Source: Chryseobacterium sp. S0630
GTDB lineage: Bacteria; Bacteroidota; Bacteroidia; Flavobacteriales; Weeksellaceae
NCBI RefSeq assembly: GCF_024158915.1
Contig: NZ_JAMZGF010000001.1
Coordinates: 62,001-126,000 of the forward strand
DNA length: 64,000 nucleotides
Direction of reading: 5' to 3'
Part shown: in pieces, positions 52,707 through 62,291 of the stretch
Layout: every line of letters starts with the position of its first letter
Position numbering within the stretch: the first letter of the stretch is position 1
Program-made: the position numbers and the translations under genes
Notes under the pieces: generated by a model
What the model was told of the DNA's origin: nothing
The model's input: only the letters and a program-made list of their open reading frames with translations
Database searches by the model: none

Positions 52707-54014
52707 TTAGAATTCTATATCAACGCCTAATTTCTCAGCCAATAACTTAGAAATTTTCTCTTTTAGAGGTTCTATATCAATATTCTGCATCGCATCATTC
52801 GCGAAAGCGTATAAAAGTAATGCCTGTGCTTCTTTTTTAGAAATTCCTCTCGCTCTCAGGTAGAATAAAGCATCTTCATTCAATTGACCTACTGTACAAC
52901 CGTGAGAACATTTTACATCATCAGCAAAGATTTCTAACTGAGGTTTTGTATCAATACTTGCCCCTTCGCTTAGCAATACATTGTTATTTTGCTGGTAGGC
53001 GTTTGTTTTCTGAGCAATTTTGTCCACAAAAACTTTTCCGTTGAAAACTCCGTGAGCATTCCCATCAAAGATTCCTTTGTAGTTTTGGTAACTTTCACAG
53101 TTCGGGAAGTTATGGTGAACCGCTGTATGGTGATCTACCAACTGATCTTTCCCGATAATGGTGATTCCGTTCATGAATGAATTGATATTAGATCCATTAT
53201 GAATAAAATCAAGGTTGTTTCTTACCAGTTTACCTCCGAAAGAGAATGTGTTTACCGTTGTTAAACTGTCTTTTTCCTGTCTTGCGAAAGTATTGTCGAT
53301 AAGATAGGTTGTGTTGTTATCGTTCTGAAGTTTGTGCCAGTCAGCCTTTGCATTGGGGTATGTAAAGATCTCCGTTACAGAGTTTGTCAATACATAAGTG
53401 CTGTCAAAATTGTGATGGCTTTCAATGACCTCTACTTTAGCTCCTTCTTCTACGATCAAAAGGTTTCTTGTATTGTAAAACGTGTTTTCCTCCTGGTTCT
53501 GAGAAATATAAAAAACGTGAATTGGCTTTTCAATCACTACATTTTTAGGAACTTTAAGGAAGAATCCATATTTGCAGTAAGCAAGGTTCAGGTTCGTAAA
53601 AGCCTGTTCTTTGGAAGCAATCGTATTGAAATACTTTTCAAAAACTTCTTTATGCTTCTCATCATTCAATGCATAATTGAAAGAAAGGAATTCTACATTC
53701 TCAATAGAAACTTTAGATAGCTCTTTGTGAAGCTTACCGTTTACAAAAACAATCCAATCAAAATTTTCTTCTCCAAGGTGCAGTTCATCAAACTGCTCTT
53801 TAGTGATATTGTGGCTCTCTTTCGGGAAGAAGTTGTAGCTTTTTTCCGTGATTTCCTTTAGATTGGTATATTTATATTCTTCGTCTTTTTTTGTTGGAAA
53901 ACCAAGGTTTGCAAATCTTTGAAGAGCTGCTTTTCTGCTGTCATCCAGAAATCTGTGACGAAGACTCTCCAAAAATTCATTATGGTTCTCTATAATTTGT
54001 TCTTTTAATGCCAT
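52707..54014 (-). CDS. sufD: Fe-S cluster scaffold component SufD
   Basis: The 435-residue protein starts at ATG 54014 (MALKEQIIENHNEF); an in-frame ATG at 54041 adds nine residues. The N-terminal region has FPTKKDEEYKYTNL. The C-terminal beta-helix carries VDHHTAVHHNFPNCESYQNYKG, HGVFNGKVFVDKIAQKTNAYQ and ADDVKCSHGCTVGQL, which are SufD marks. SufD works with SufB and the ATPase SufC to build Fe-S clusters, and the ordered His and Cys residues here are those of that scaffold. It is the last gene of the suf operon. Confidence 0.95.
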   Translation of the reverse strand: MALKEQIIENHNEFLESLRHRFLDDSRKAALQRFANLGFPTKKDEEYKYTNLKEITEKSYNFFPKESHNITKEQFDELHLGEENFDWIVFVNGKLHKELSKVSIENVEFLSFNYALNDEKHKEVFEKYFNTIASKEQAFTNLNLAYCKYGFFLKVPKNVVIEKPIHVFYISQNQEENTFYNTRNLLIVEEGAKVEVIESHHNFDSTYVLTNSVTEIFTYPNAKADWHKLQNDNNTTYLIDNTFARQEKDSLTTVNTFSFGGKLVRNNLDFIHNGSNINSFMNGITIIGKDQLVDHHTAVHHNFPNCESYQNYKGIFDGNAHGVFNGKVFVDKIAQKTNAYQQNNNVLLSEGASIDTKPQLEIFADDVKCSHGCTVGQLNEDALFYLRARGISKKEAQALLLYAFANDAMQNIDIEPLKEKISKLLAEKLGVDIEF

Positions 54015-54178
54015 TACTGGTATATCTGTGGTTTGCACCATTTTTTCTTTTTTTATTAACTAAAATATTGTTATTCCGAGGAATAGGGAACCCAATTTTT
54101 AATACTAGAGATTCTTTTTCGCCACATTTTATGAATGATTACAAAAAAGGTTAATCTCTGAAATAATATATATTCTTC

Positions 54179-54922
54179 TTAGTTAAGAAGCCAGTCGTAA
54201 CCTTTTTCTTCAAGTTCTAATGCTAAAGACTTGTCTCCTGTTTTGATGATTTTTCCATCTGCTAAAACGTGAACGAAATCAGGCTGAATATAGTTTAGCA
54301 ATCTCTGATAGTGCGTAATCAAAAGAACTGCATTTCCTTCATTTTTAAAGTGGTTTACTCCATCTGCCACGATTCTTAAAGCATCGATATCCAATCCTGA
54401 ATCAGTTTCATCAAGGATCGCTAATTTAGGATTAAGCATCATCATCTGGAAAATTTCATTTCTTTTCTTTTCACCTCCGGAGAATCCCTCGTTCAATGAT
54501 CTTGAAAGGAAATCTTTTTTGATTCCCAACTTTTCAGACTTCTCGCGGATTAATGCAAGCATTTCTTTTGCCGGCATTTCTTCCAGTCCGTTTGCTTTTC
54601 TTGTCTCGTTCAAAGCAGCTTTGATAAAGTTCGTTACAGAAACTCCCGGAATTTCCACTGGATACTGGAAAGAAAGGAAAATCCCTTTGTGAGCTCTATC
54701 TTCAGGAGCTTCTTCACTGATGTCTTGTCCTTCGAAAAGAATCTCTCCACCAGTTACCTCGTAATCTTCTTTTCCTGCGATTACAGAAGAAAGGGTAGAT
54801 TTACCAGCTCCGTTTGGTCCCATGATCGCGTGAACTTCTCCCGGCTTTATTTCAAGATTAATACCTTTTAATATTTCTGCGCCATCTTCAATTTTGGCGT
54901 GAAGGTCTTTAATTTGTAACAT
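54179..54922 (-). CDS. sufC: Fe-S assembly ATPase SufC
   Basis: Starting at ATG 54922 it has 247 residues, the usual size; the longer frame to 54976 would add 18 residues with no family match. It has Walker [11 protein letters not shown], the Q-loop in [12 protein letters not shown], signature [11 protein letters not shown] and Walker [17 protein letters not shown]. SufC is an ABC-type ATPase that powers the SufBCD scaffold and has no membrane partner. It lies between sufB and sufD; the 242-base gap to sufB contains no obvious gene. Confidence 0.95.
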   Translation of the reverse strand: MLQIKDLHAKIEDGAEILKGINLEIKPGEVHAIMGPNGAGKSTLSSVIAGKEDYEVTGGEILFEGQDISEEAPEDRAHKGIFLSFQYPVEIPGVSVTNFIKAALNETRKANGLEEMPAKEMLALIREKSEKLGIKKDFLSRSLNEGFSGGEKKRNEIFQMMMLNPKLAILDETDSGLDIDALRIVADGVNHFKNEGNAVLLITHYQRLLNYIQPDFVHVLADGKIIKTGDKSLALELEEKGYDWLLN

Positions 54923-55164
54923 TCTTGCTAACTTTTGCTTTTTATAATTGTATGAGCTTCTTTCCTTTATATACACATCGTCTTTATATAGGATATTTCC
55001 TCAATAGACGGACAGAAGCTTTTTATATTTTATGTTTATAATAATCTTCAATGAAGACTATAACTTATATTTCCGTTTATAACGGTTGATCATCGGATAA
55101 AAACTCTGAAAACCTTGCCTTTAAATCAGTTTGTTTTTATCTGAAGGGTTCTTTTTTGATCATA

Positions 55165-56613
55165 TTATCCTACTGAACCTTCTAATGAAATCTCAAGTAA
55201 TTTCTGAGCTTCAATAGCAAATTCCATTGGAAGCTTGTTCAAAACTTCTTTGCTGAAACCATTCACAATCAGAGCAATGGCTCTTTCTGTATCAATACCT
55301 CTCTGGTTACAGTAGAAAATCTGATCTTCCCCGATTTTTGAAGTCGTTGCCTCGTGCTCTAACTGTGCTGTAGGATCTTTGATTTCAATATAAGGGAAAG
55401 TATGAGCTCCACATTCATTACCCATCAATAAAGAGTCACATTGTGAGAAGTTTCTTGCTCCTTTTGCAGAAGGCATTACTTTCACCTGTCCTCTGTATGA
55501 GTTTTGTGATTTCCCGGCAGAAATACCTTTAGAAATAATCGTTGATTTGGTATTCTTTCCGATGTGGATCATCTTTGTACCTGTATCTGCATACTGGTGG
55601 TTGTTAGTAACTGCAATAGAGTAGAATTCTCCGATAGAATTGTCTCCTTTAAGGATACAAGACGGATATTTCCATGTTACTGCAGAACCTGTTTCTACCT
55701 GTGTCCAAGAGATTTTTGCATTTCTTTCGCAAAGTCCTCTTTTCGTTACAAAGTTGAATACACCTCCTTTTCCTTCTTCGTTACCAGGATACCAGTTCTG
55801 TACCGTTGAATATTTGATCTCGGCATTGTCTAAAGCGATCAATTCTACAACGGCAGCGTGAAGTTGGTTTTCATCTCTTGAAGGAGCTGTACATCCTTCA
55901 AGATAAGAAACATAACTTCCTTCATCAGCTACAAGAAGCGTTCTTTCAAACTGTCCTGTTCCTGCCTGGTTGATACGGAAATAAGTAGAAAGTTCCATAG
56001 GGCATTTTACCCCTTTAGGAATATAACAGAAACTTCCGTCAGAAAATACTGCGGAATTCAATGCTGCATAAAAGTTATCTCCTCTCGGAACTACTTTTCC
56101 AAGATATTTTCTTACTAAATCTGGGTGGTTTTTAATAGCCTCAGAGATTGAACAGAAAATAATTCCTTTCTCTGCCAATGTATCCTGGAAAGTTGTTTTC
56201 ACAGAAACTGAGTCCATTACGATATCTACGGCAACTCCGGAAAGTCTTTTTTGCTCTTCGATATTAATCCCTAGCTTTGCGAATGTCTTCAACAACTCAG
56301 GATCTACTTCGTCAAGACTTGCCAGTTCTGGCTTTACTTTAGGAGCAGCGTAGTAACGGATTGCCTGAAAATCTGGTTTTTCATATTTGATATTGGCCCA
56401 TTCAGGCTCTACCATTTTCTGCCAGATTTTGAAAGATTCCAATCGCCATTCTGTCATCCATTCCGGTTCTTCTTTTTTAGCAGAAATGGCACGGATGATG
56501 TCCTCATTTAAACCAATCGGGAAATCTTCATAATCAATCTTCGTTTCCCAACCGAATTCATATTTTTTATTTTCTAGATCGACTCTTAAATCGTCTTCTG
56601 TATATTTACTCAT
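55165..56613 (-). CDS. sufB: Fe-S cluster scaffold protein SufB
   Basis: The 482-residue protein has the SufB series [33 protein letters not shown] (residues about 190-225), [33 protein letters not shown], and a C-terminal beta-helix. That domain has the cluster-binding Cys in [15 protein letters not shown], and then [19 protein letters not shown]. It assembles Fe-S clusters from sulfur supplied by a cysteine desulfurase; neither SufS nor SufE is in the window. A 41-base hairpin lies just upstream of its start. Confidence 0.96.
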   Translation of the reverse strand: MSKYTEDDLRVDLENKKYEFGWETKIDYEDFPIGLNEDIIRAISAKKEEPEWMTEWRLESFKIWQKMVEPEWANIKYEKPDFQAIRYYAAPKVKPELASLDEVDPELLKTFAKLGINIEEQKRLSGVAVDIVMDSVSVKTTFQDTLAEKGIIFCSISEAIKNHPDLVRKYLGKVVPRGDNFYAALNSAVFSDGSFCYIPKGVKCPMELSTYFRINQAGTGQFERTLLVADEGSYVSYLEGCTAPSRDENQLHAAVVELIALDNAEIKYSTVQNWYPGNEEGKGGVFNFVTKRGLCERNAKISWTQVETGSAVTWKYPSCILKGDNSIGEFYSIAVTNNHQYADTGTKMIHIGKNTKSTIISKGISAGKSQNSYRGQVKVMPSAKGARNFSQCDSLLMGNECGAHTFPYIEIKDPTAQLEHEATTSKIGEDQIFYCNQRGIDTERAIALIVNGFSKEVLNKLPMEFAIEAQKLLEISLEGSVG

Positions 56614-56637
56614 TACTTTTTTTTAGATTTCAGATTT

Positions 56638-56678
56638 TAGATTTCAGAATCCAGAGTAACTCTGAGGTCTGAAATCTA
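56638..56678. repeat. Hairpin between sufA and sufB
   Basis: Two nested stems, TAGATTTCAGA / TCTGAAATCTA outside and CAGAGT / ACTCTG inside, are separated by 3-base bulges. It lies between the stop of the sufA-like gene and the start of sufB. It lacks a good T run, so it may act on mRNA stability or be an intergenic repeat rather than a terminator. Confidence 0.6.
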
Positions 56679-56696
56679 GGATCTAATGTCTTTTCT

Positions 56697-57026
56697 CTAA
56701 AGACTAAATGATTCCCCACACCCACATGTTCTGGATGCATTCGGGTTGTTAAAAACAAACCCTTTTCCGTTCAATCCTCCTGAATACTCAAGAGTTGTTC
56801 CTGCTAAATAAAGGATGGATTTTTTATCTATAATAATTTTAATGTTATTATCTTCAAAAATCTGATCTGTGTCTGTTTTTTGGTTATCAAACTTTAAAAC
56901 ATACTCTAAACCAGAGCATCCACCGCTTTTCACCCCTACTCTTATATAATCTTCAGCAGGGTTAAAACCATCTTCCGTCATTAACTGGATGGCTTTCTCC
57001 TTTGCATAGTCTGATACTTTTATCAT
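56697..57026 (-). CDS. sufA: Fe-S assembly accessory protein (SufA/IscA type)
   Basis: The 109-residue protein carries the three conserved Cys of A-type carriers: C in SGGCSGLEY near residue 37, and the last two in TCGCGESF at 102-104. The typical EYSGGLNGKGFVFNNPNA block precedes them. It carries Fe-S clusters from the SufBCD scaffold to client proteins. It is the first gene of the suf operon, transcribed from the promoter at 57055-57086. Whether it is the true SufA or a general IscA/ErpA carrier cannot be told from sequence. Confidence 0.88.
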   Translation of the reverse strand: MIKVSDYAKEKAIQLMTEDGFNPAEDYIRVGVKSGGCSGLEYVLKFDNQKTDTDQIFEDNNIKIIIDKKSILYLAGTTLEYSGGLNGKGFVFNNPNASRTCGCGESFSL

Positions 57027-57054
57027 TGTATTTATTTAGAATGATTTAATGATG

Positions 57055-57086
57055 CAAAAATACGAACTAATTTCCGCAATCTCAAA
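57055..57086 (-). promoter_or_regulatory. Promoter of the suf operon
   Basis: On the minus strand TTTG (57086-57083), 20 bases and TATTTTTG (57062-57055) give a full match. The transcript start would lie about 25 bases before the sufA-like gene. Confidence 0.7.
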
Positions 57087-57238
57087 TCGAAGATATCTAT
57101 TTTAATGATTCTGTTATTAATAGCAATTTCTGAGAGGATAAATTATGTTAAAAAATAATAAATTTAGCCTTTCAATGTGAAGATTTCATTACGGATTTAA
57201 CCTTGAATCTTATTTTCGATCTATAAAGAAAATTGGTA

Positions 57239-58177
57239 ATGAAACAAAAAACAGTAGTTTTTTTTGTGCTGCTTTTCACCACTGTATCTTATGGACAGAC
57301 CACCAGATTTGTTTATGAAACCTTGGTAAATCCGGATTCAATCAATCTGGTAAGTATGAAAAGTGAGAGAACTTTTCTGGATGTTAAAGGAGATCGTTCC
57401 TTATTCATCAGTGAAAATAAATTGAAAAGAGACTCTCTTTTTGCCGAAATAAGATCAGACATAAAGGAAAACAAAAAAGAGGAAAAAGATTTTTCAAAAA
57501 TAGAAGGAAAAAAACATTTTGAACCTACATTTTTTGAATATTTCATTACCAAGACAATTCCGGATCAGAAAGTATATTATTATGAGAAGGCTTCCGGAAA
57601 ACAAATTTATTATCAGGAAGACAGACCTGTAAAATGGGAAATCACCAATATGATGGAGAAACAGAATGGATATTCTGCCCAAAAAGCAGTTGCCGAGTTT
57701 GGAGGAAGAGTCTGGACAGCCTGGTTTACTAAAGAAATTCCTCTGTCTGACGGTCCTTACAAATTTTCAGGATTACCAGGACTGATTGTAAAACTGGAAG
57801 ATGATAAAGGAGACTATAAATTTGATCTTGTGAAAAAGCTTACAATTAAAAATGCTTTTGAAGAACAGATAAATTCTGATGCTAAGCAAAGTACAAGAAT
57901 TAATTTCCATGGTGATAAAGCTGCTCTTGAACTGGAATTCGGTAAAAATAAAAAAGCTATGGCCGGGAATAATGGTGGTGGAAATATGAACTTCGGAGGA
58001 GGAAAGCATGGCGGCGGAATGAACGGTGGTGGAATGAGAGGAGGCGGCCACGGAGGTGGTGGAATGCACAGAGGCGGAATGGGTGGAGACAATCAGGGAA
58101 TGCCGATGTCACAAGGCTCATCTGTAGAAACACCTTCTTTTACCAATACAGCACAGAATCCAATTGAATTAAAATAA
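57239..58177 (+). CDS. GLPGLI-family exported protein with a Gly/Met/His-rich tail
   Basis: Starting at ATG 57239 it has 312 residues; a TTG six bases earlier is less likely. The signal peptide ends TVSYGQ. The GLPGLI motif is in PYKFSGLPGLIVKLEDDKGDY, preceded by WTAWFTKEIPLSDGP, the usual family context. The C-terminal 60 residues are almost only Gly, Met, His, Asn and Arg (GGGMNGGGMRGGGHGGGGMH), a pattern that could bind soft metal ions. GLPGLI proteins are porin-like or envelope proteins of Bacteroidota with unknown function. The next gene is a paralogue 12 bases downstream. Confidence 0.85.
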   Translation: MKQKTVVFFVLLFTTVSYGQTTRFVYETLVNPDSINLVSMKSERTFLDVKGDRSLFISENKLKRDSLFAEIRSDIKENKKEEKDFSKIEGKKHFEPTFFEYFITKTIPDQKVYYYEKASGKQIYYQEDRPVKWEITNMMEKQNGYSAQKAVAEFGGRVWTAWFTKEIPLSDGPYKFSGLPGLIVKLEDDKGDYKFDLVKKLTIKNAFEEQINSDAKQSTRINFHGDKAALELEFGKNKKAMAGNNGGGNMNFGGGKHGGGMNGGGMRGGGHGGGGMHRGGMGGDNQGMPMSQGSSVETPSFTNTAQNPIELK

Positions 58178-58189
58178 ATAAAAATATAA

Positions 58190-59047
58190 ATGAAAAAATT
58201 AGGTATTATCGCATTGGCACTCTTCATACAGAATGTTTCTGCACAGACTAACAGGTTTGTGTATCAGGTGACTATGAAGCCTGATGCAGAAAATAAAACA
58301 GATATCAAGACTGAAAATGCTTATCTGGATATTTCTCCGGAGAAATCCGTGTTTTATTCTGAAAACAGAATCAAAAGAGATTCTATTATGCAAAAAGCAT
58401 TTCAAGGTGGGGGCGGAAGAGGAAGTATAAACAGAGATCAGATGGAAGGATTGAGAACCAATATCAACTATTCTATTGAAAAAGATAAAACAAATCAAAA
58501 GACCTATTTCAAAGACAGAATTGGTCGTGATATCTATTCCTATGAAGAAGACAGACCTTTGAACTGGAAAATTGGATCAGAAACCAGAAATATTGGTGAA
58601 TACAAAGTTCAGAAAGCTGAAACCGATTTTGGAGGAAGAAAATGGACAGCATGGTTTACCACAGATCTTCCTTATCAGGACGGACCTTATAAGTTCGGAG
58701 GACTTCCTGGACTGATTGTAAAAGTGGAAGATGATAAAGGAGATTATTCTTTTGATTTAATGAAAAACTATAAAATTGCTGAGTTTCCGACGTTAAATCA
58801 GTTTGGAAATACTTTAAAAGTAAAAAGAACAGATTATTTAAAGCAGCAGCAAAAGTTCAAGACTGATCCAATGTCATTCATGAGTCAGAGTGCAGGTGGT
58901 ATCAGCGCTCCGATGAGAGTAGGCGGAGGTGGAAGAGGCCCCGGAGGTGGTGGTGGAAACCAGAATCCTGCCGATATGAGAAAAAGAATGGAAGAGAGGG
59001 TAAAAGAAGAAGCCAAGAAAAATTCCAATCCAATCGAATTGCAATAA
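58190..59047 (+). CDS. GLPGLI-family exported protein, second copy
   Basis: The 285-residue paralogue of the gene before has a signal peptide ending NVSAQ, FGGRKWTAWFTTDLPYQDGPYKFGGLPGLIVKVEDD and a shorter Gly-rich patch (MRVGGGGRGPGGGGGNQN). Its C-terminus (KKNSNPIELQ) matches the first copy (QNPIELK). It lies 12 bases downstream and is probably co-transcribed. The function is unknown; the pair arose by tandem duplication. Confidence 0.85.
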   Translation: MKKLGIIALALFIQNVSAQTNRFVYQVTMKPDAENKTDIKTENAYLDISPEKSVFYSENRIKRDSIMQKAFQGGGGRGSINRDQMEGLRTNINYSIEKDKTNQKTYFKDRIGRDIYSYEEDRPLNWKIGSETRNIGEYKVQKAETDFGGRKWTAWFTTDLPYQDGPYKFGGLPGLIVKVEDDKGDYSFDLMKNYKIAEFPTLNQFGNTLKVKRTDYLKQQQKFKTDPMSFMSQSAGGISAPMRVGGGGRGPGGGGGNQNPADMRKRMEERVKEEAKKNSNPIELQ

Positions 59048-59054
59048 ATAAAAA

Positions 59055-59079
59055 ATGCGGTCTTAAGCTAAGACCGCAT
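59055..59079 (+). terminator. Terminator of the GLPGLI pair
   Basis: A perfect 11-base stem (ATGCGGTCTTA with its complement) and a 3-base loop are followed by TTTTATTTTA, directly after the stop codon. Confidence 0.85.
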
Positions 59080-59115
59080 TTTATTTTATATCACATCACC
59101 ATAATTGTGATAAAA

Positions 59116-59979
59116 CTATTTTAATAGTTGGTTGAAAGTATCACCTTGTCTGATATCACCAGTGTTGTAGCCTTTCATAAACCATTCTTTACGCTGAGCA
59201 GAAGACCCGTGGGTAAAGCTTTCCTGATTTACATATCCCTGTGCTCTTTTCTGAATATTATCATCTCCAACGGCTTCTGCAGCATCTATGGCAGATTCTA
59301 TGTCTCCAGGTTCCAGAATATGTTTGCTGTCATTGGTTCTTTTTGCCCAGACTCCAGCATAGAAATCGGCCTGTAATTCTGTAGCAACAGATACTCTGTT
59401 CATCTGTTCTTCAGAATATCTTCCGCTTCTTCTTAAGGCATCTACTTTCTGAGTAGTTCCCAAAAGAGTCTGCACATGATGTCCTACTTCGTGGGCAAGA
59501 ACATAAGCTACCGTAAACTCAGTTACCTTAGCTCCGAATTTTTGCTGAAGCTCACCAAAAAAGCTCATATCCATATAAACTTTCTGATCGGCAGGGCAGT
59601 AGAATGGGCCCATGGCAGACTGCGCTGTACCACATGCTGAAGAAGTTGTATTTTCAAAAAGAACCACTTCAGGAGCACTGTAAGTCATTCCGTTTTCCTT
59701 AAAAATCTGATCCCAGGTAAGAATATTCCATTTGGCCATCATATCGACCATTTCTCCTACGTGTTTTTCACTGGCTGTAAGTTCTCTTTGCTCTCCGGAA
59801 TTTCCTGAAGGCTGCATGCTGCCAGAATTCAAAATACCGGATGGATCGCCTCCCAAAAAGAATACGATGGCTGCTATAATTAATGTTCCGAGTCCGCCTC
59901 CTACAATCATACCGCCACTTCCGCCTCCTGAACCACGGCGGTCATCAACGTTTCCGCCTCTGTCGTCTGTCCATTTCAT
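59116..59979 (-). CDS. Neutral zinc metallopeptidase (YpfJ family)
   Basis: The 287-residue protein starts with a charged N-terminus (MKWTDDRGGNVDDRRG) and a Gly-rich segment, then one membrane helix (GTLIIAAIVFFLGG). The metalloprotease domain carries HEVGHHVQ near residue 165. After it come SVATELQADFYAGVWAKR, DIESAIDAAEAVGDD and HGSSAQRKEWFMKGYNTGD. This matches the YpfJ/KPN_02809 group, anchored in the inner membrane with the catalytic part outside. The physiological substrate is unknown. Confidence 0.88.
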   Translation of the reverse strand: MKWTDDRGGNVDDRRGSGGGSGGMIVGGGLGTLIIAAIVFFLGGDPSGILNSGSMQPSGNSGEQRELTASEKHVGEMVDMMAKWNILTWDQIFKENGMTYSAPEVVLFENTTSSACGTAQSAMGPFYCPADQKVYMDMSFFGELQQKFGAKVTEFTVAYVLAHEVGHHVQTLLGTTQKVDALRRSGRYSEEQMNRVSVATELQADFYAGVWAKRTNDSKHILEPGDIESAIDAAEAVGDDNIQKRAQGYVNQESFTHGSSAQRKEWFMKGYNTGDIRQGDTFNQLLK

Positions 59980-60044
59980 ATCAATAAATTTATGGGTTAA
60001 TTTAAATATTTTATGCCAAATTATAAGCGAAAATATCTAGATAT

Positions 60045-62123
60045 TTATCTGTTGAGTTGTTTTGTTTTGAGCCAGTAAGACGTAGACTGATAAGCTGATA
60101 CAGCATCATCTACCAGTTTCTGATCCGGATTTTTTAATAATTTTTCGTCGTAATACAGCTTGAATTCTGGTTTCAGATCACTTTTTTCCAGTTCCAAAGA
60201 ATATTGTTTTACCTTTTTTACTGGCGAAATAATGGTCAAACGCTCACCTTTGATAAATCCAAGATCCTGATAGGTTGCCACATACGCTTTAGGTTGGAAT
60301 TCCTGTCTGAAGACATCCTGACCCAAAAATTTAGACTGATAGTTGAAATTTAATAATCCCATAAGCGTAGGCATAACATCTATCTGAGACATCAATGCAT
60401 TGAATTTCTGAGGCTGAATAAATCCTTCAGAGAAGATCATAGCAGGAATTCTGTATTTATCCATTGGAAGCTCTGTTTTTCCGGCACTGGAGGCACAGTG
60501 GTCTGCAATGATAACAAAAACTGTGTTCTTATACCAGTCTTGTTTCTTAGCCATATCGAAGAATAATTTAAGCGAGTAGTCTGTATATTTTACACCACCT
60601 TCACGGGATTTTGCTGTTCCCGGAATATCAATTCTTCCGTCAGGATAAGTAAACGGTCTGTGATTGGAAACTGTCATCCAGTGATTGAAAAACGGCTTTC
60701 CTGACTTGGCTTCAGCGTTCATTACTTGAATAGCTTTTCTGGCCATATCTTCATCAGCAACACCCCAAACATTGGCAAAAGTAATTTCTTCAGGTTTAAA
60801 GTTGTTTCTGTCTACAATTCCGTAGCCATTTCCTCCGAAGAAGTCCTGCATATTATCGAAATAGCTGTATCCGCCGTATAAGAATTTAACATCATATCCT
60901 TTAGACTTGAAAACACTTCCGGTTGTAAATTTATTCTTATTATCATCTCTTTTGATGATACTTTCTCCTGCAGTAGGAGGAATACACAATGTCAAAGCTT
61001 CCAATCCGCGTACCGTTCTGTTTCCGGTTGCATAAAGATTGGTAAACATTAGTGATTTATCAGCAAGGCTATCCAGAAAAGGGGTAATTTTTTGGGTATT
61101 ACCATAGTGTTCCATGAAATCAGCAGAAAGACTCTCGATAGAGATCAATACTACGTTTTTCTTCATTTCCGGTTGTTCTGCAACAACAGCTCTTGATAAA
61201 GTGTGTTGTGGATATTGGCTTAAGAAATTCTTTTCGGCCTGCTGTTGGTTAATCTGTGAGTAAAACTGGAAATAATCCAGTTCATTATGGGTAAATGCCC
61301 AGTAGAACTTAGGAAGTCCGTTAGCTTCAATTTCGTCTGCGAAAACATTGTCAGATTTGATTTGCATCAAAGATGGTATTGCCAGGGCACTCAACGCACA
61401 AAGTACCATAAAACTGCCCAGAAGAACCATTTTTTGTTTAAAATCCGGAAGTTCAAGCAGCTCATCTTTTGTTTTTTTATAAATAAACCATGTGATGGTA
61501 AGCGTAACAATCATGATGGCAGAAAACAATGGAATTACAGGGTAACTTTCCATGATGTTCCCAATCACCTCATTGGTATAAATAAGATAATCTACAGCAA
61601 TAAAATTATAACGAACTCCAAATTCATTGTAAAAGAAGTATTCGCTTACTCCGTTGAAAATAATCAGAAGAACATATAATAGTAATGTGATGAAATATAA
61701 TGTATTACGGATCTTAATTCTTTGTGTAGGAAGAAACAGCATCAATCCGAAGAAAAGAGTCTTTATTCCTACGAAAACAAGGGCAATTTCCATGATAGAA
61801 CCTCCATACTGCTTGAAAATATTGTTCGGAACAAGCCAGATATAAAGGAAGAATAGAACTAATGCTCCCAAAATAAGATAACCGTAAGGCTTTTTGTATT
61901 TTGAATTGGAAAGAAAGAGGAAGTAAAGGGCAAGAATAGAGCTGGCCAATATGAAAACAAAAACGTCATTCACCAGACCTATCAGCAAAACTTTTACGAC
62001 TTCGAAAAATCCAAAACTAGCGGTAGTAATAGGATGAAAAAAGAATACAGTCCTTATTATCAATGAAATAATAAGATAGAAAATTCCTAAATACAGGAAG
62101 GGTTTTATTTTTTTTAAAAACAT
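60045..62123 (-). CDS. LTA-synthase-family sulfatase-fold membrane enzyme
   Basis: I start at ATG 62123 (692 residues); the frame to 62150 runs into the -7 promoter box. Five N-terminal membrane helices are followed by a periplasmic sulfatase-type domain. It has VVLISIESLSADFMEHYG, the likely nucleophile Thr in TGNRTVRGLEALTL, and metal ligands in HWMTVSNHRPF and VIIADHCASSAG. LTA-synthase relatives transfer phosphoglycerol or phosphoethanolamine to lipids or sugars. In a Gram-negative flavobacterium it probably decorates an envelope glycan; the exact substrate is unknown. Confidence 0.85.
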   Translation of the reverse strand: MFLKKIKPFLYLGIFYLIISLIIRTVFFFHPITTASFGFFEVVKVLLIGLVNDVFVFILASSILALYFLFLSNSKYKKPYGYLILGALVLFFLYIWLVPNNIFKQYGGSIMEIALVFVGIKTLFFGLMLFLPTQRIKIRNTLYFITLLLYVLLIIFNGVSEYFFYNEFGVRYNFIAVDYLIYTNEVIGNIMESYPVIPLFSAIMIVTLTITWFIYKKTKDELLELPDFKQKMVLLGSFMVLCALSALAIPSLMQIKSDNVFADEIEANGLPKFYWAFTHNELDYFQFYSQINQQQAEKNFLSQYPQHTLSRAVVAEQPEMKKNVVLISIESLSADFMEHYGNTQKITPFLDSLADKSLMFTNLYATGNRTVRGLEALTLCIPPTAGESIIKRDDNKNKFTTGSVFKSKGYDVKFLYGGYSYFDNMQDFFGGNGYGIVDRNNFKPEEITFANVWGVADEDMARKAIQVMNAEAKSGKPFFNHWMTVSNHRPFTYPDGRIDIPGTAKSREGGVKYTDYSLKLFFDMAKKQDWYKNTVFVIIADHCASSAGKTELPMDKYRIPAMIFSEGFIQPQKFNALMSQIDVMPTLMGLLNFNYQSKFLGQDVFRQEFQPKAYVATYQDLGFIKGERLTIISPVKKVKQYSLELEKSDLKPEFKLYYDEKLLKNPDQKLVDDAVSAYQSTSYWLKTKQLNR

Positions 62124-62149
62124 GTATTGTCTGTCTTTATTAATTTTCA

Positions 62150-62157
62150 CAAAGATA
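62150..62157 (-). promoter_or_regulatory. -7 box TATCTTTG for the LTA-synthase-like gene
   Basis: It matches TAnnTTTG on the minus strand, about 27 bases before ATG 62123. No TTG at the proper spacing is evident. Confidence 0.45.
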
Positions 62158-62244
62158 GTTTTTGTAGGGAACTTTTGACAGAAAAAAAGAAAAACATCCT
62201 TTTTATTAATAAGATTTAAGAATTATTTATATACTAATAAAAAA

Positions 62245-62264
62245 GGACTATTAAAAAATAGTCC
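62245..62264 (-). terminator. Terminator of ribH
   Basis: A 6-base stem (GGACTA / TAGTCC) with an 8-base loop is followed by TTTTTTATT on the minus strand, 28 bases after the ribH stop. Confidence 0.6.
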
Positions 62265-62291
62265 CATTATATTGTCGAAGTCAATTATTGG

